Below, in pieces: positions 45,189 to 55,936 of a DNA stretch of 64,000 nt (the stretch's first letter is position 1; each line of letters starts with the position of its first letter). Both the position numbers and the translations under genes were made by a program. This DNA is from Anodontia alba (lineage: Eukaryota > Mollusca > Bivalvia > Lucinida > Lucinidae): NCBI GenBank assembly GCA_964016985.1, contig OZ024836.1, positions 42,156,803-42,220,802 on the forward strand, read 5' to 3'. The notes beneath the pieces were generated by a model. The model did no database searches. It worked only from the letters and a program-made list of their open reading frames with translations, and had not been told where the DNA came from.

Positions 45189-45405
45189 GAATCCAAACAA
45201 ACCAACACCGTTAGAAGTGTTCTGGCCTGCATATACCGAAGCTAAACAACACTACCTCCATATAACAACAGAAATGACGTCAGATTCTGTCAAGAGTTAC
45301 TTCCTAGCTAAAGAATTCAACTTATGGCAAAATATTATACCGAGTGTATACAAAACTCTTGGCAAGAGAAGAGATCATCTCCCAGATGATGTGACAAACG
45401 GATGA
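45189..45405 (+). CDS. CE2 exon 2 (C-terminal residues)
   Basis: The first G completes the Gly codon, giving G-NPNKPTP, then EVFWPAYTEAKQHYLHI, SYFLAKEFNLWQNIIP and a tail ending DDVTNG, stop at 45403-45405. The spliced length is 1776 bases, in frame, 591 aa. Strong similarity to CE1 exon 2 confirms that both introns are homologous. Confidence 0.92.
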
Positions 45406-45520
45406 TACGAAGCCCGCGAAAGAAAAATATTTCAACATTTTCCATGTGCGACCAGCGTAAACCTAAACAATATTTCATATTCGCATCTGCACTGTTCGTA
45501 TCACAAAGAATCTTGGTCTA

Positions 45521-45883
45521 CAGGGGCGGATTCAGAATAATTTCTGAGGGGGTTTGATTTGATGAAATTACCGTACTTACTCTATGTATTTCGGGCAGAC
45601 AGACCTTAGCAACAGTGTAGACCCAGATCAGACGCCACACAACGCGGCGTCTAATCAGGGTCTACGCTATTCTCCACTCATTCAGCAATTTTAAAACCAC
45701 TCACAGGCAGTAAAATGGAAGATAAGTATAAGATAAAGAGTAAGGATGTGAATATTTAGGGTAAATACGGTATTCCAAATTTATCATATTTATCCAAAAT
45801 TTCCCATGAACATGAAACTTTGAGTCAATGTGGGGTTCGGCCGAATCATCCCCACCCCCCAAACCCCTCTGATTCCGCCCCTG
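45521..45883. mobile_element. 363-bp hAT-like MITE, 5-bp TSD
   Basis: The ends CAGGGGCGGATTCAGA and TCTGATTCCGCCCCTG are inverted (one mismatch). The direct repeat GTCTA flanks it (45516-45520, 45884-45888). A GTAGACCCAGATCAGACG hairpin (45617-45665) is nested inside. It lies just after the CE2 stop, so it may be in the 3' UTR. Confidence 0.8.
45617..45665. mobile_element. Short hairpin (GTAGACCCAGATCAGACG), copy 2
   Basis: GTAGACCCAGATCAGACGCC is mirrored by GGCGTCTAATCAGGGTCTAC. The flanks AACAGT and CATTCAGCAATTTTA match 22174-22222. Confidence 0.75.
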
Positions 45884-46166
45884 GTCTACCATACTTAACC
45901 TAAGTACTCGGAGTCCCTACCTCCTCACTATACATAACATAAAACGAACAGGCCTATTTGACGACTTAGTTACGTCTAAACATCACTGACGTAATGACAA
46001 ACGATGTATATATAGTAAGCCTCAGCATTTTGATCTGGGTCTGCAATGTTTGACCAGACATACCTGTCCGACTATCCAGGGAAAGTACGGTACTTGCATT
46101 AGCACCCCTGTATGCTGGGTAAACATTTCATCAGAATTTTTTCTCAAAGTGAAATAAGAAAATTTC

Positions 46167-46395
46167 AGCAGACGACATTTTTTAAATATTTTTCTTATTT
46201 TTCCCACAAAAAAGGCTTTAGCATTTCATTCATAGTGTCTTCTAAGGAGATTGTCTACTAAGGAAATTGTCTACTAAGGAGATTGTCTACTAATGAAATT
46301 GTCTACTAAGGAGATTGTCTACTTGACACTTCGCATGAAATATTAAAGCCTATTTCTGGGAGAAATCAGAAAATATATCTAATTTGTCGTCCGCT
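46167..46395. mobile_element. 229-bp hairpin MITE (AGCRGACGACATT ends), copy 2
   Basis: The ends AGCAGACGACATT and AATTTGTCGTCCGCT are inverted. Stem blocks AAAAAGGCTTTAGCATTTC and GAAATATTAAAGCC, with TTTTTCTTATTTTTCCC and GGGAGAAATCAGAAAA, pair. The loop holds a 16-bp minisatellite (46245-46325). Confidence 0.72.
46245..46325 (+). repeat. 16-bp minisatellite, five copies, in a hairpin loop
   Basis: The unit is AAGGAGATTGTCTACT with single-base variants (GGAAATT, TGAAATT). Confidence 0.9.
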
Positions 46396-46399
46396 GAAT

Positions 46400-46906
46400 A
46401 AGCATAGAGAATGGTAAAAGTTAAATAATATGCTCTAACATACGAATAGTGAAGAATTTAACCAGACTGCAAAGGCACACAGGTTTGACGGAGGAAACAT
46501 GGGCCACAACGCTCTAAAAGGGACATATGCGAACGGCGAAGACCAATACCAGCTTTCGCATCCGCGCAGGTTGTTCAGGACATTCGATGTTCGCCTGAAA
46601 CTGTAAGAGTTTAAAATAGCAGTTTTAGGTAGTCATGACATGATGATAATGTCACTACAATATAGTATGATAGGTCACATAATATAACGCTTTACCAACA
46701 AGATATCATACATTCTAACAGTTTATTGGTCAATGATAATCACATTGACAACAACCTTAAGAAAGCTTTTGTATATGTATACTTTGGTCGATTGTAAACA
46801 ATCGATGCAAAAACGGGTAACAAAATAATGCACCCGCCAAAATTGTCAGGTACTGCATTGTGCAATAATTTAGAGATCATCATGTAGAGCGATATAATAA
46901 GACAGC
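46400..46906. other. Intergenic with a repeat fragment
   Basis: 46520-46600 (CATATGCGAACGGCGAAGAC and CAGGACATTCGATGTTCGCC) resembles the GCGGACATCG hairpin family. No gene. Confidence 0.45.
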
Positions 46907-47016
46907 CCCAGCTAGCATTCTACATAAATTTATAGCGGGCGGTTATCGGCCCGTAAGCTACCCTAATGGGCCGATAACGGCCCGCTATAGATTTATGTAG
47001 AATGTTTAATGGGTGG
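46907..47016. mobile_element. Hairpin element (CAGCTAGCATTCTACAT), copy 1
   Basis: CATTCTACATAAATTTATAG, CGGGC, GGTTATCGGCCC are mirrored by GGGCCGATAACGGCCCGC and TATAGATTTATGTAGAATG. It ends near TTAATGGGTGG. It shares ends and stem with 61155-61237. Confidence 0.8.
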
Positions 47017-47239
47017 CCATTGTCTTCCATGTAATATTTGTAACGTTATCAACTCCACATTTGGTCATATTTAATAGTTAAAAAAACACATTGTTCTGTA
47101 CCACTACACATCTGGAATGAAGTTTGGTCAAATATTTATCTTACATGGTTAGTTACTCGTATGCTTTTATCTAGTCATATTTATAGGCATGATGGATGAC
47201 ATCTATGTATGTTTGGTTTCCAATATGTTCTGTCCTGTC

Positions 47240-47600
47240 CTGTACATCAATAAAAAGTGACAGCATGTGAGGAGGACTGGGCTGCGTGCAGTATACCGAA
47301 ACCTTTGCTGTTACTTACAAACAAAAGCAAAATTTCCGTTAAGTTGTGACACTTTTCGGCGGACGGAAGCGAATATCCGCGAACTGTTCTCAAGTCTTTT
47401 GTTGGCACAACCAAAATGGCGTAACAAAAATATGGAAATGTTTACTGGTTTGATATTATACATTCAATCCCTTATATATGTATACCGCTTCTCTCTTATT
47501 TGAGGTCACGTAAGACGGGTTTACAATGATTTCAAAAGATGCAAAATAATTTGGTAAAAAACTCTCGAGAGTATTTTGAACGCAGACCTGGTTCAAACTT
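47240..47600 (+). repeat. Dispersed module M, longest copy
   Basis: Contains in order the motifs split between 31190-31400 and 33140-33330: TTCGGCGGACGGAAGCG, TTGGCACAACCAAAATGGCG, AATATGGAAATGTTTACTGG, GACGGGTTTACAATG and a CTCGAGAGTATTTTGAAC segment. No protein family recognised. Confidence 0.55.
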
Positions 47601-48011
47601 TATGACAAGTATAATATAGAAAACAATCCATAGCGTTTAACTGATATGAAATACCTGTCACGAACATGCGTATTAATTCGGTAAACACGAATCCGAAGAA
47701 ATTAGCTTTTTTTTTTTTTTTTTTACTGAATTGCCCACGTTCTTGAGTGACATTTTTATCATAATTCGAAAATCGAGTTCCGCTGAATCCGGTGAAACTC
47801 TGCAAACTATATTGCTGTCACGTGAAGAGTCAGTTAAACCGAAACTCCGATTTTCGTTCTTTCGTGTGTTCTTTGTTTCCAAACTCAACCTTTATAGAAT
47901 TTATTTGTACAGACAAAGTATATTGATTTGTGTTTAATCGATTTAAAACTAGATACACTATTTTCACAGCAACATTATAACAGCATTCAAAGTCCTACCT
48001 ATATTAGCCGG
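47601..48011. other. Intergenic, T-run, no gene
   Basis: A T-run at 47706-47723; otherwise nothing recognised. Confidence 0.4.
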
Positions 48012-48168
48012 GGTACTGCATTTCCTACAAGACTGCATATGCGCCGAGCAAAGACTCAGATCAGCTTGTTCATCAACACAGTCTGATTGCGTCCAAAGCG
48101 TCTTCAGGTGGACAACGAAGGCTCTGATCAGCCTGCACCGCATATGTCATTTTGTAGGAATTGCTGTG
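48012..48168. mobile_element. MITE with TTTCCTACAAGACTGCATAT ends
   Basis: Outer TTTCCTACAA...GCATATGCG is mirrored by CGCATATGTCATTTTGTAGGAA. The centre has AGTCTGATTGCGTCC and GCTCTGATCAGCC motifs of the 60549 family. A truncated second copy starts at 63953. Confidence 0.6.
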
Positions 48169-48715
48169 TCAATATTTTCCACAACTGTTGATGGCCCTAT
48201 CATTAAACACTTTATCCTGACCCAATATATATTTTAAAGGAACCAATTACAGAAGAAAAAAGAATAAAAAGGCTTGGTCATTTTTTACAAGAAAAAAAAA
48301 GAGGAATACAAAATTACTATCACTCACTATGGTAGAGAACCCGTGTCCGGACCGGACATATGTTTGTAATTAGAAGCTGCATCAGAATTAAGGGTGAGGT
48401 TTCCTGCGAGTAAAACTTGTTTACACCCACCAGAAGTTTTTCTAATAACCTTTCCAGGGTAGGACTTCTGTTACAGTTCTTTGTTCGTGTGTCCGTGGTT
48501 TCGTATGTGGCGTCTTTTTTTGTCAATATTTGTCCCTCGTTTCTTCCTTTTTTCAGTGCTTCGGGTAAGCTGTGCTTCGTTACCTGTATGTGTGTGGCGT
48601 TACCTCGATGTTTATCTTACATCTTTAACAGCAAAATAGGACGATGCAGGAAACGTATGGACATGTCGAGAAAGAAAAATACTACATATCGAATAATATT
48701 AGTATAGTTTCAGCC
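48169..48715. other. Intergenic, no feature recognised
   Basis: Neither strand gives a recognisable protein or repeat. Confidence 0.4.
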
Positions 48716-49150
48716 CCCTTCAAAGTCTATATCATCACTACCAATCTATTTATCAAGTTATGAGGCTCTATCTCCAACAGCATTTGAGATATTCTGCTGA
48801 CAAGGGAAAAATGCCCAAATTTACAAAGGGCCATTACTCTTGATATTTTTCAGAATTTATTCAAAAGTTAACCAGGTCATCTACTCGTCATTACCTATCA
48901 ATTTACCAAGTTTCAAGGCTCTAACTCCAACAGTTTTTAAGCTACTTTGCAGACCAGGTAAAAATGCCCAAAATTACAAAGGGCCACTCATGAAGTATTT
49001 TTCAAAATTTATTCAAAAGCTAATCATGTCATCTAATTATTACTACCAATCTATTCATCAAGTTTCAAGGCTCTAGCTTTAATAGTTTTTGAGATATTTT
49101 GCTGACAAGGGAAAAATGCCAAACTTTACAAAGGGTCATTACTCATGAAT

Positions 49151-49183
<33 letters not shown>

Positions 49184-49670
49184 CAGAATTTATTCAAAAG
49201 TCAACCAGGACATCTACTAAACATTACCAATCAATTTACCAAGTTTCAAGGCTCTAGTTCCAATAGTTTTTTTGTTTTCAGATATTTTGCTGACAAGGTA
49301 AAATGCCTAAAATTACAAAGGGTCATAAATCATTAAGTATTTATTCAAAAGTATATCAGATCGTCTACTCATCACTACTAGTCTATTCATCAAGTTTCAA
49401 TGCTATAGCTTTAATAGTTTTTGAGATATTTTGCTGACAAGATTGCATCCATATTTTTTCAAAGGGCAATCACTCAGGAAAGGGGCACAATCCTGCCGAG
49501 AAAAAAATAGTGGCGGCTATTTTTTTCATGAGAAATCCATATAAGACATTTCAAAACAGTAGCATGCACGTGTCAAAAAAGCGTTACGAACGGACGGACG
49601 AACGGAAGAACGCCCCCGAAGCAATATGCCCCTCCAACTTCTTTGAAGTTGGGGGCATTAAATGGGAGTC
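48716..49670 (+). mobile_element. Tandem-repeat element, ~150-bp unit, five copies, terminal hairpin
   Basis: The units share CAAGTTTCAAGGCTCTA, TTTTTGAGATATTTTGCTG, ACAAGGGAAAAATGCC, TTACAAAGGG and TTTATTCAAAAGT. After the array comes an AACGGACGGACGAACGGAAG minisatellite, and then a hairpin, CCAACTTCTTTGAAGTTGG (49627-49651), before GGGCATTAA. A ~30-bp T-run disrupts unit three. The layout (core repeats, GGAC-rich segment, 3' hairpin) parallels the next element. Confidence 0.75.
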
Positions 49671-49784
49671 TCGGTTTTATTGAGACTCTTCATAAGCAGT
49701 AATGAAGATTGCAACACTGCTTAAGCCCTCTAGGGTATACATGAGCAGAACTCCATTTTCAAATATACCACAATGGGCCAAATG

Positions 49785-51967
49785 ATCCCAAAGGAAACAA
49801 GAGAACCATAATGGTCCTATATCGCTCACTTGAGCAAACATATTTGCATACTTACTGTTGAAGTTTCAGCCAAGTTCATTGCTCTAAGATTTATGTATAA
49901 ATTTTATAGCCCTGCCCCCCCCCCCCCCCCCCCCCACCCCGCCCCCCTCACCACCACCACCCCCGCACCACCCACGCCAAGCCATGTTTTTTTTTTTTCT
50001 TTTTAACACATCATGACGACTTGACTTAGTCTTGAAAGAGGGTCACCAAAGGAACATTTCTGCCAAGTTATTTTAAAATTGGTCCAGTGGTTTCTGACAA
50101 AAATATTTTTAAAGTGTTTTATATTGCTATAAAGCCCTACCCTTGACGAATCATGACAGCTTGAACAAACCTGATAGAGGGTAACCAAAAGAACATTCCT
50201 GCCAAGTTAAATTGAAATCGGTTCAGTGGTTTCTGACAAGAAGATTTTTAAAGTTTTCTATTTAGATCTATAGGGAAAATAAGCCCCACCCCCTAGCAGC
50301 CATGTTTTATGACAAATCAGGATTCCTTGAACATTCTTGGTAGAGGGTCACCAAAGCATTATTGAAATCAGTCAGGAGGTATTTGACAAGAAGATTTTTA
50401 AAATTTTCTATATAGATATATATGGAAAACAAGCCCCGCCCCCTGACGTATCATGAAGGCTTGAACAATCTTGGTAGAGGGTCACCATAGCAACATTCCT
50501 GCCAAGTTACATTGAACTCGATCTAACGGTTTCTTACGAGAAGATTTTTAAAGTTTTTTATATAGATATATGGGGAAAATAAGCCCTGCCCATAGCGGCC
50601 ATGTTTTTTGACGAATCATGACAGCTTGAACAACCTTGGTAGAGGGTCACCAAAGAAACATTCCTGCCAAGTTATATTAAAATCGGTCCAGTGGTTTCTG
50701 ACAAGAAGATTTTTTCAAGCTTTCTGTATAGATATATAGGGAAAATAAGCCCAGGCCCCTAGCAGTCATGTTTTTGACAAATCATGACGGCTTGAACAAT
50801 CTTGGTAAAGGGTCACCAAGGAAACATTTCTGCCAAGTTATATTGAAATCAGTCCAGTGGTTTCTGACAAGAAGGTTTTTTTTTTTTCAAATTTTCTATA
50901 TAGATATAAAGGGAAAATGAGCTCCGACCACTAGCGGCCATGTTTTTTGATGAATCACGATAACTTAAACAATCTTGGTAGAGGGTCACCATGGAAACAG
51001 TTTTGCTAAGTTATAATGAAATCTGTCCAGTGATTCCTGACAAGAAGTTTTTCAAGTTTCTATAAAAATATATAGGGAAAATAAGCCCTGTCCCTGGCGG
51101 CCATGTTTTTTTTGACAAATCCAAATGGCTTGAACAATCTTGGTACAGAATCATCAAAGGAACATTTCTGCAAAATTATATTGTAATCGGTCCAGTGGTT
51201 TCTGATAAGAAGATTTTTTAAGTTTTCTATATAGATGTATAGGGGAAAAAAGCCCCGCCCCTCTGGCGGCCATGTTTTTTGACAAATCCAAATGGCTTGA
51301 AAAATCTTGGTAGAGGATCACCAAAGGAACATTTCTACCAAATTATATGGAAGTCGGTGCAGTGGTTTGGGACAAGAAGATTTTAAGTTTTCTATATAGA
51401 TATCCAGGGAAAGTAAGCCCCGCCTCCTGGCGGCCATGTTTTTCTTGACGAATCCAAATGGCTTGGACAATCTTGGTAGAAAATCACCAAAGGAACATTT
51501 CTGCAAAATTATACTGAAATCGGTCCAGTGGTTTCTGACAAGAAGATTTTTATTTTTTTCTATATAGATGCATAGAGAAAATAAGCCCCGCCCCCAGGTG
51601 GCCATGTTTTTTGACGAATCCAAATGGCCTGAACAATCTTGGTAGAGGGTCACCAAAGGAACATTTCTGCAAAATTATATGGAAATCGGTCCGGTGGTTT
51701 CTGACAAGTCGATTTTTTTTATGTTTTTAGTTAAAAAAATATATTTTTAGCTCCTGTGACCTAGATATGCAATGGACCGAAACCATTTGAACAACTTTGA
51801 AAGTGGACCAACCAAGAATCAATCCTGTTAAGTTTGGTCAAATTCCAATCAGTGGTTTAGGAGGAGATGTTGTTTAAAGATTGTGGACGGACGGACAGAC
51901 GGACGACTACGACGGACGGTGAGGGATCACAATAGCTCTCCTTGAGCCTTCGGCTCAGGTGAGCTAA
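49785..51967 (+). mobile_element. Non-autonomous Helitron-like element with ~162-bp core repeats
   Basis: Begins near AAACAAGAGAACCATAATGG with TCGCTCACTTGAGC. About eleven core units follow (49995-51760), each with GGTCACCAAAGGAACATTTC, GGTTTCTGACAAGAAGATTT, CTATATAGATATATAGGG and CCCCGCCC...GGCCATGTTTTTTGA. The 3' end has a GGACGGAC minisatellite (51888-51918), then a TGAGCC-TTC-GGCTCA hairpin (51943-51957), GGTGAG and CTAA (51964-51967) before T. A 3' hairpin followed by CTRR at an A/T target is the Helitron end rule, and tandem ~160-bp cores are described for bivalve pearl-type elements. The 5' end is approximate. Confidence 0.72.
49918..49975 (+). repeat. C-homopolymer and CCACC-rich tract
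   Basis: Low-complexity C-rich run inside the Helitron-like element, before its first core repeat. Confidence 0.9.
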
Positions 51968-52589
51968 TAAATATAATCTGCACTATGGTGATGTACGGGG
52001 AGACGTCCTACTGCCGCCACACGGCACTAACACCAGCTGCAGTGTAGTAAAATAAACGGGAAAAAGATTGCTTTTGGAAACAAGAACACACTAAAGATTA
52101 AAAAAATGACCTTTAAATGTTACTTCCCGTCGTCTTATATACCTAAAATAAACTTTTAGAAAGCTATAAACTATAAATTGTGAAGTATGAACTCTGAAAT
52201 GTGAAGTATGAACTATGATGTTACCACCAGTCTTTCATATACAGCTCAGTTAACTTTATTTCGGCTTCTCTTTAGTACATTTTAACAGTAAAGTAAACAC
52301 GTGAATTTAAAAACTGACACAATCACATCCACATCAAGCCCCGAACACGAGAGGGAAAGACAGACTAATACAACAAGGCATCGCAGGCAATACAAATCCC
52401 CTCGCACGAGACTACTTGGTGAGGGACAACACTGAACTGGGAAATTTCATGACTTATAATAGTTATATGAATGAAAAAAACAAAAACCCTGTGACCTTAA
52501 TGTAAAGGTCATATATGAATGACCTTGATATTAAACTACTGTATTGTAAACATTCAGATTTTCAAGTTGAGAGAGATTATATCTCACAT
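51968..52589. other. No gene recognised
   Basis: Contains an AGTATGAACT(C/A)TGA direct repeat (52183-52220) and part of the beginning of the next array (GTGACCTTAATGTAAAGGTC near 52491). Confidence 0.4.
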
Positions 52590-54070
52590 GATAGAAAATA
52601 TTTCAGTCATGTCAACCTTGACCTTGAGCCCAGGACCTGAAAGTCGAACTTGCTCCAGATACTATCGTACCAAGAAATGTGTGGTTATATTAAAATCCAT
52701 TGATAAATGTAGGGGCTAGCGCGATGACAAAGTTGTTGTTTTTTTTTTTATTTTCTGGAAATAGCCAGCTACCTTGACCTTGAGCCCAGCAACCTAAAAG
52801 TTGAACTTGCTCGAGATATAATACCCAACAATTGTGTGAAGATACATTAAAGTCATTGATAAATGCAAGGACTAGGGTGATGACAAAAAATAGCCACAGT
52901 TAGTTCCTAGGCATTGAGCCCAGCAACCTGAAAATTGAACTTGCTTGAGATATTATCATAACCAACATTTATGTGAAGTTTTATTAAAATCCATCAATAG
53001 GCACTAGAGCGATGACAAAGTGGTTTTTTTTTTTTTTTTTTGTTTTTTTTTAAGCCACAACGACCTTGACCTTCAGCCCAGGACGCTGAAAGTCGAACTT
53101 GCTCGAGATATTATCATTACCAACATTTGTATGATTTTACATTAAATACATTAATAAATGTAGGTGCAAAGTTACAAAGTTTTTCTAAAACTAGCCACCT
53201 GTGACCTTGATCTTGAGCCCAGAACTCCGAGTCAAACTTGCTCGAGATATTGTCATACCCAACATTTATGTGAAGCTATATTAAAATCGATTGATAAATG
53301 TAGGCACTAGAGCGATGACAAAGTTTTTCTAAAAAAAAAAGCCACAATGACCTTGACCTTGAGCCCAGGACCCTGAAAGTCAAACTTGCTCGATATATTA
53401 TCAGACCCAACATTCGTGTGAAGTAACATTTAAATCAATCAATAAATGTAGGTGCTAGGGCGATGACAAAGTTTTTCTAAAAATAGACACAGTGACCTTG
53501 ACCTTGAGCCTAGGACCCTGAAAGTTGAACTGGCTCGAGATATCGTCATACTCAACATTTGTGTGAAGTTATATTAAAATCCATCAAAAAATGTAGGCGC
53601 TAGAGCGATGACAATGATTTTTTTTTTCTAAAAATAGACACAGTGACCTTGACATTAAGCCCAGGACCCTAAAAGTCAAAATTGCTCAAGATATTGTCTA
53701 ACCTAATATTTGTGTGAAATTATATTAAATCCATCAATAAATGTTGGCACTAGAGTGATGACATGTTTTTCTAAAAATAGTCTTAGTGACCTTGACCTTA
53801 AGCCTAGGACCCTGAAAATCGAATTTTCTCGAGGTATTGCCATACACAACATTTGTGTGACGTTATATCAAAATCCATTATTAAATGTAGGCGCTACAGC
53901 GATGACAAAGTTTTTTTTTCTAAAAATAGCCACTGTGACCTTAACCTTGAGCCAAGGAACCTGAAAGTCGAACTGCATGAGATATTGTCATACCTAAATA
54001 ATATTTGTTTGAAAATATTTTATAATCCATCAATAAATGCAGGCGCTAGAGCGATGACAAAAGGTGAACA
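52590..54070 (+). repeat. Tandem array, ~145-155-bp unit, ten copies
   Basis: The unit contains CAGTGACCTTGACCTTGAGC, CCAGGACCCTGAAAGTCGAA, CTTGCTCGAGATATTATCAT, CCAACATTTGTGTGAAGTT, and AAATGTAGGCGCTAGAGCG followed by ATGACAAAG. Copies lie near 52615, 52770, 52915, 53062, 53202, 53351, 53500, 53645, 53790 and 53936. It ends ACAAAAGGTGAACATACGTAC. Most units contain TGACCTTGACCT, i.e. two AGGTCA half-sites in tandem on the opposite strand. Confidence 0.88.
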
Positions 54071-54461
54071 TACGTACAGCCAGATGGCAGGCAGAGTTGG
54101 CAACTCTTTCCCAGAAAGGTGGCAACTCTGTTACCCGAACTTAATTGAATATATCTTAAAGGTGGCAGGGGGGGGGGGGGGGGAGAGGGTGTCCATAAGG
54201 CCCTTTTTCTTCATTTTTTGCTGATACATTACTTATAGAGTCCCATTTACTAAATTTACTGAAACAGTTTGGTTTGTAACGTAAGCCCAAGTTTTGGAGT
54301 AACATTATCATGAAAATGGGTGGGGTAATTCAATATTAACCTGAGGTATCATATTTTAAACACCGTTTCTCTTTTAAAATATATCACATCTAGTTATACA
54401 TTCTTTTGCTTGTTAGACAAATGCCTCATGCAAGATTCTCATTAGCCTCCCTTTAAAGTCA

Positions 54462-54489
54462 AAAAAAAAAAAAAAAAAAAAAAAAAAAG
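54462..54489 (+). repeat. Poly(A) tract
   Basis: A-run of about 27 bp in the left arm of the second foldback; absent from the right arm, so it was gained after the arms separated. Confidence 0.9.
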
Positions 54490-55486
54490 AATACATCTGC
54501 AGCATCCCTTTTATGAAAATCTTCATTTTTTGTTAATTTTGCATCTTGTAATTTAATAAAATCTAGCCTTTCTCCAGGACTAAAAGGGGAATTATTTCGA
54601 AACTTAGCTGAATACAACATTCGGACAGTACAAAGAGATGACTAAGTTTTGGTGACCTTGACCTTATTTTCAAGTCACGTGGGCTTTGTGGGATTGTCAA
54701 AAAGCAGGTGCCTATTAGGCTATTTTTATATTACTTAACAAAAGTCTTCATTTTCTCCTAATATATTGCCTATAATATCTTTATAGCTCACCAGAGGACA
54801 AAGCGCTCATTGTGTGCCATTCTGATCGGTCAATGTCCGTCGTGCGTCGTCCGTTGTGCCTCATGATGTGTCAACAATTTGCTATAAATGGCAACTTCTC
54901 CTAAACTCCTGGGCCAATTTCAATCAAACTTCACAGGAATGTTGCCTAGGCGACTCTCTACCAAAAAGATTAAAATTGTTTCACATAAATGAACAAGATG
55001 GCCGCCAGAGCTAAAAATGGAAAATGTTTTAAATGATAGCTCGTCCTATATCATTGGACCAATTTGAATCAAACTTGACAGGCATGTTGCCTATGTGTCA
55101 CTCTATGTGTCTCTCTACCAAAATAGCTAAATGGTTTTGCTCTGATGAACATGATGGCCACCTGAGCATCTTTAAATTACAACTCTTAAATCCCTTTAGC
55201 CAATTTCGATGAAACTTGACAAGAATGTTGCCTAGGTGACTCTCCATCAAAATACTAAAATGATATTGTTCCAATGATCAAGATGACCGCAGAGCACAAA
55301 CCAGAAAATCTTTTAAAGGCAATTACAGCTACACCCTTGGACCAATTTCATTCAAACACTTAAATGCTTGATACAGCTTAATAATGGTCATGTTGAAACT
55401 TAGGTGAGTGATTAAGGGCTACTCGTTTACTAGAAGCATTTTAGTTTTACAACGTAAGTTACAGATCTGGAGTAACTTAATCATGA

Positions 55487-55786
55487 TTGATTGACTGATT
55501 GTGTTGGAGTTTAACGATACGTCAACCCTTGTGGGTCATTTTGTGTCGTCTCCCATAGAAAGGTAGAAAAGAGATAGAAGAGATAGTAGAGGAGATGAAA
55601 GAGAGGGATAGCGAAGAAAGAGGGAAATGAAAGAAAGTGAAGGAACAGAAGAAATAATAACATTCACCCTCTACCCTTACCTGCTGCAAGGACAGCAGGC
55701 CTTGCCCAACTGTAAGCCAATATCAGTAGGGCGCCCCGGTGACAAAAGCTACAGGACACCTTCGCCTCACCCAAACACCCCCAACA
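55487..55786 (-). mobile_element. SINE, second family, inverted copy, 9-bp TSD
   Basis: The reverse strand matches 21078-21371 from GGGGGTGTTTGGGTGAGG through CACCGGGGCGCCC, GGCTTACAGTTGGGCAAGG to the TCAACCCTTGTGGGTCATTT region (inverse) at the tail. The direct repeat TAATCATGA flanks it (55478-55486, 55787-55795). It interrupts a second copy of foldback arm sequence. Confidence 0.85.
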
Positions 55787-55936
55787 TAATCATGAAAGTG
55801 GGTCAGATAATTCAGTAAGAACCTAATGTATTAGTCAATAAGTATGAACCTAAAGCCTATTAACTATATATCTCTTTAAATGCCACATCCAATTATATCA
55901 ACTTCCATTTGTTGGACAAATTCCTCAGTTAGTATC

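Noticed and set aside
51318..51656. 112-aa minus-strand frame with SGHLDSSKNMA repeats
   Set aside because: Translation of the ~162-bp core repeats of the Helitron-like element.
53710..54224. Overlapping plus-strand frames with CDVISKS...RRYSDDK repeats
   Set aside because: Translations of the ~150-bp tandem array, ending in a G-run.
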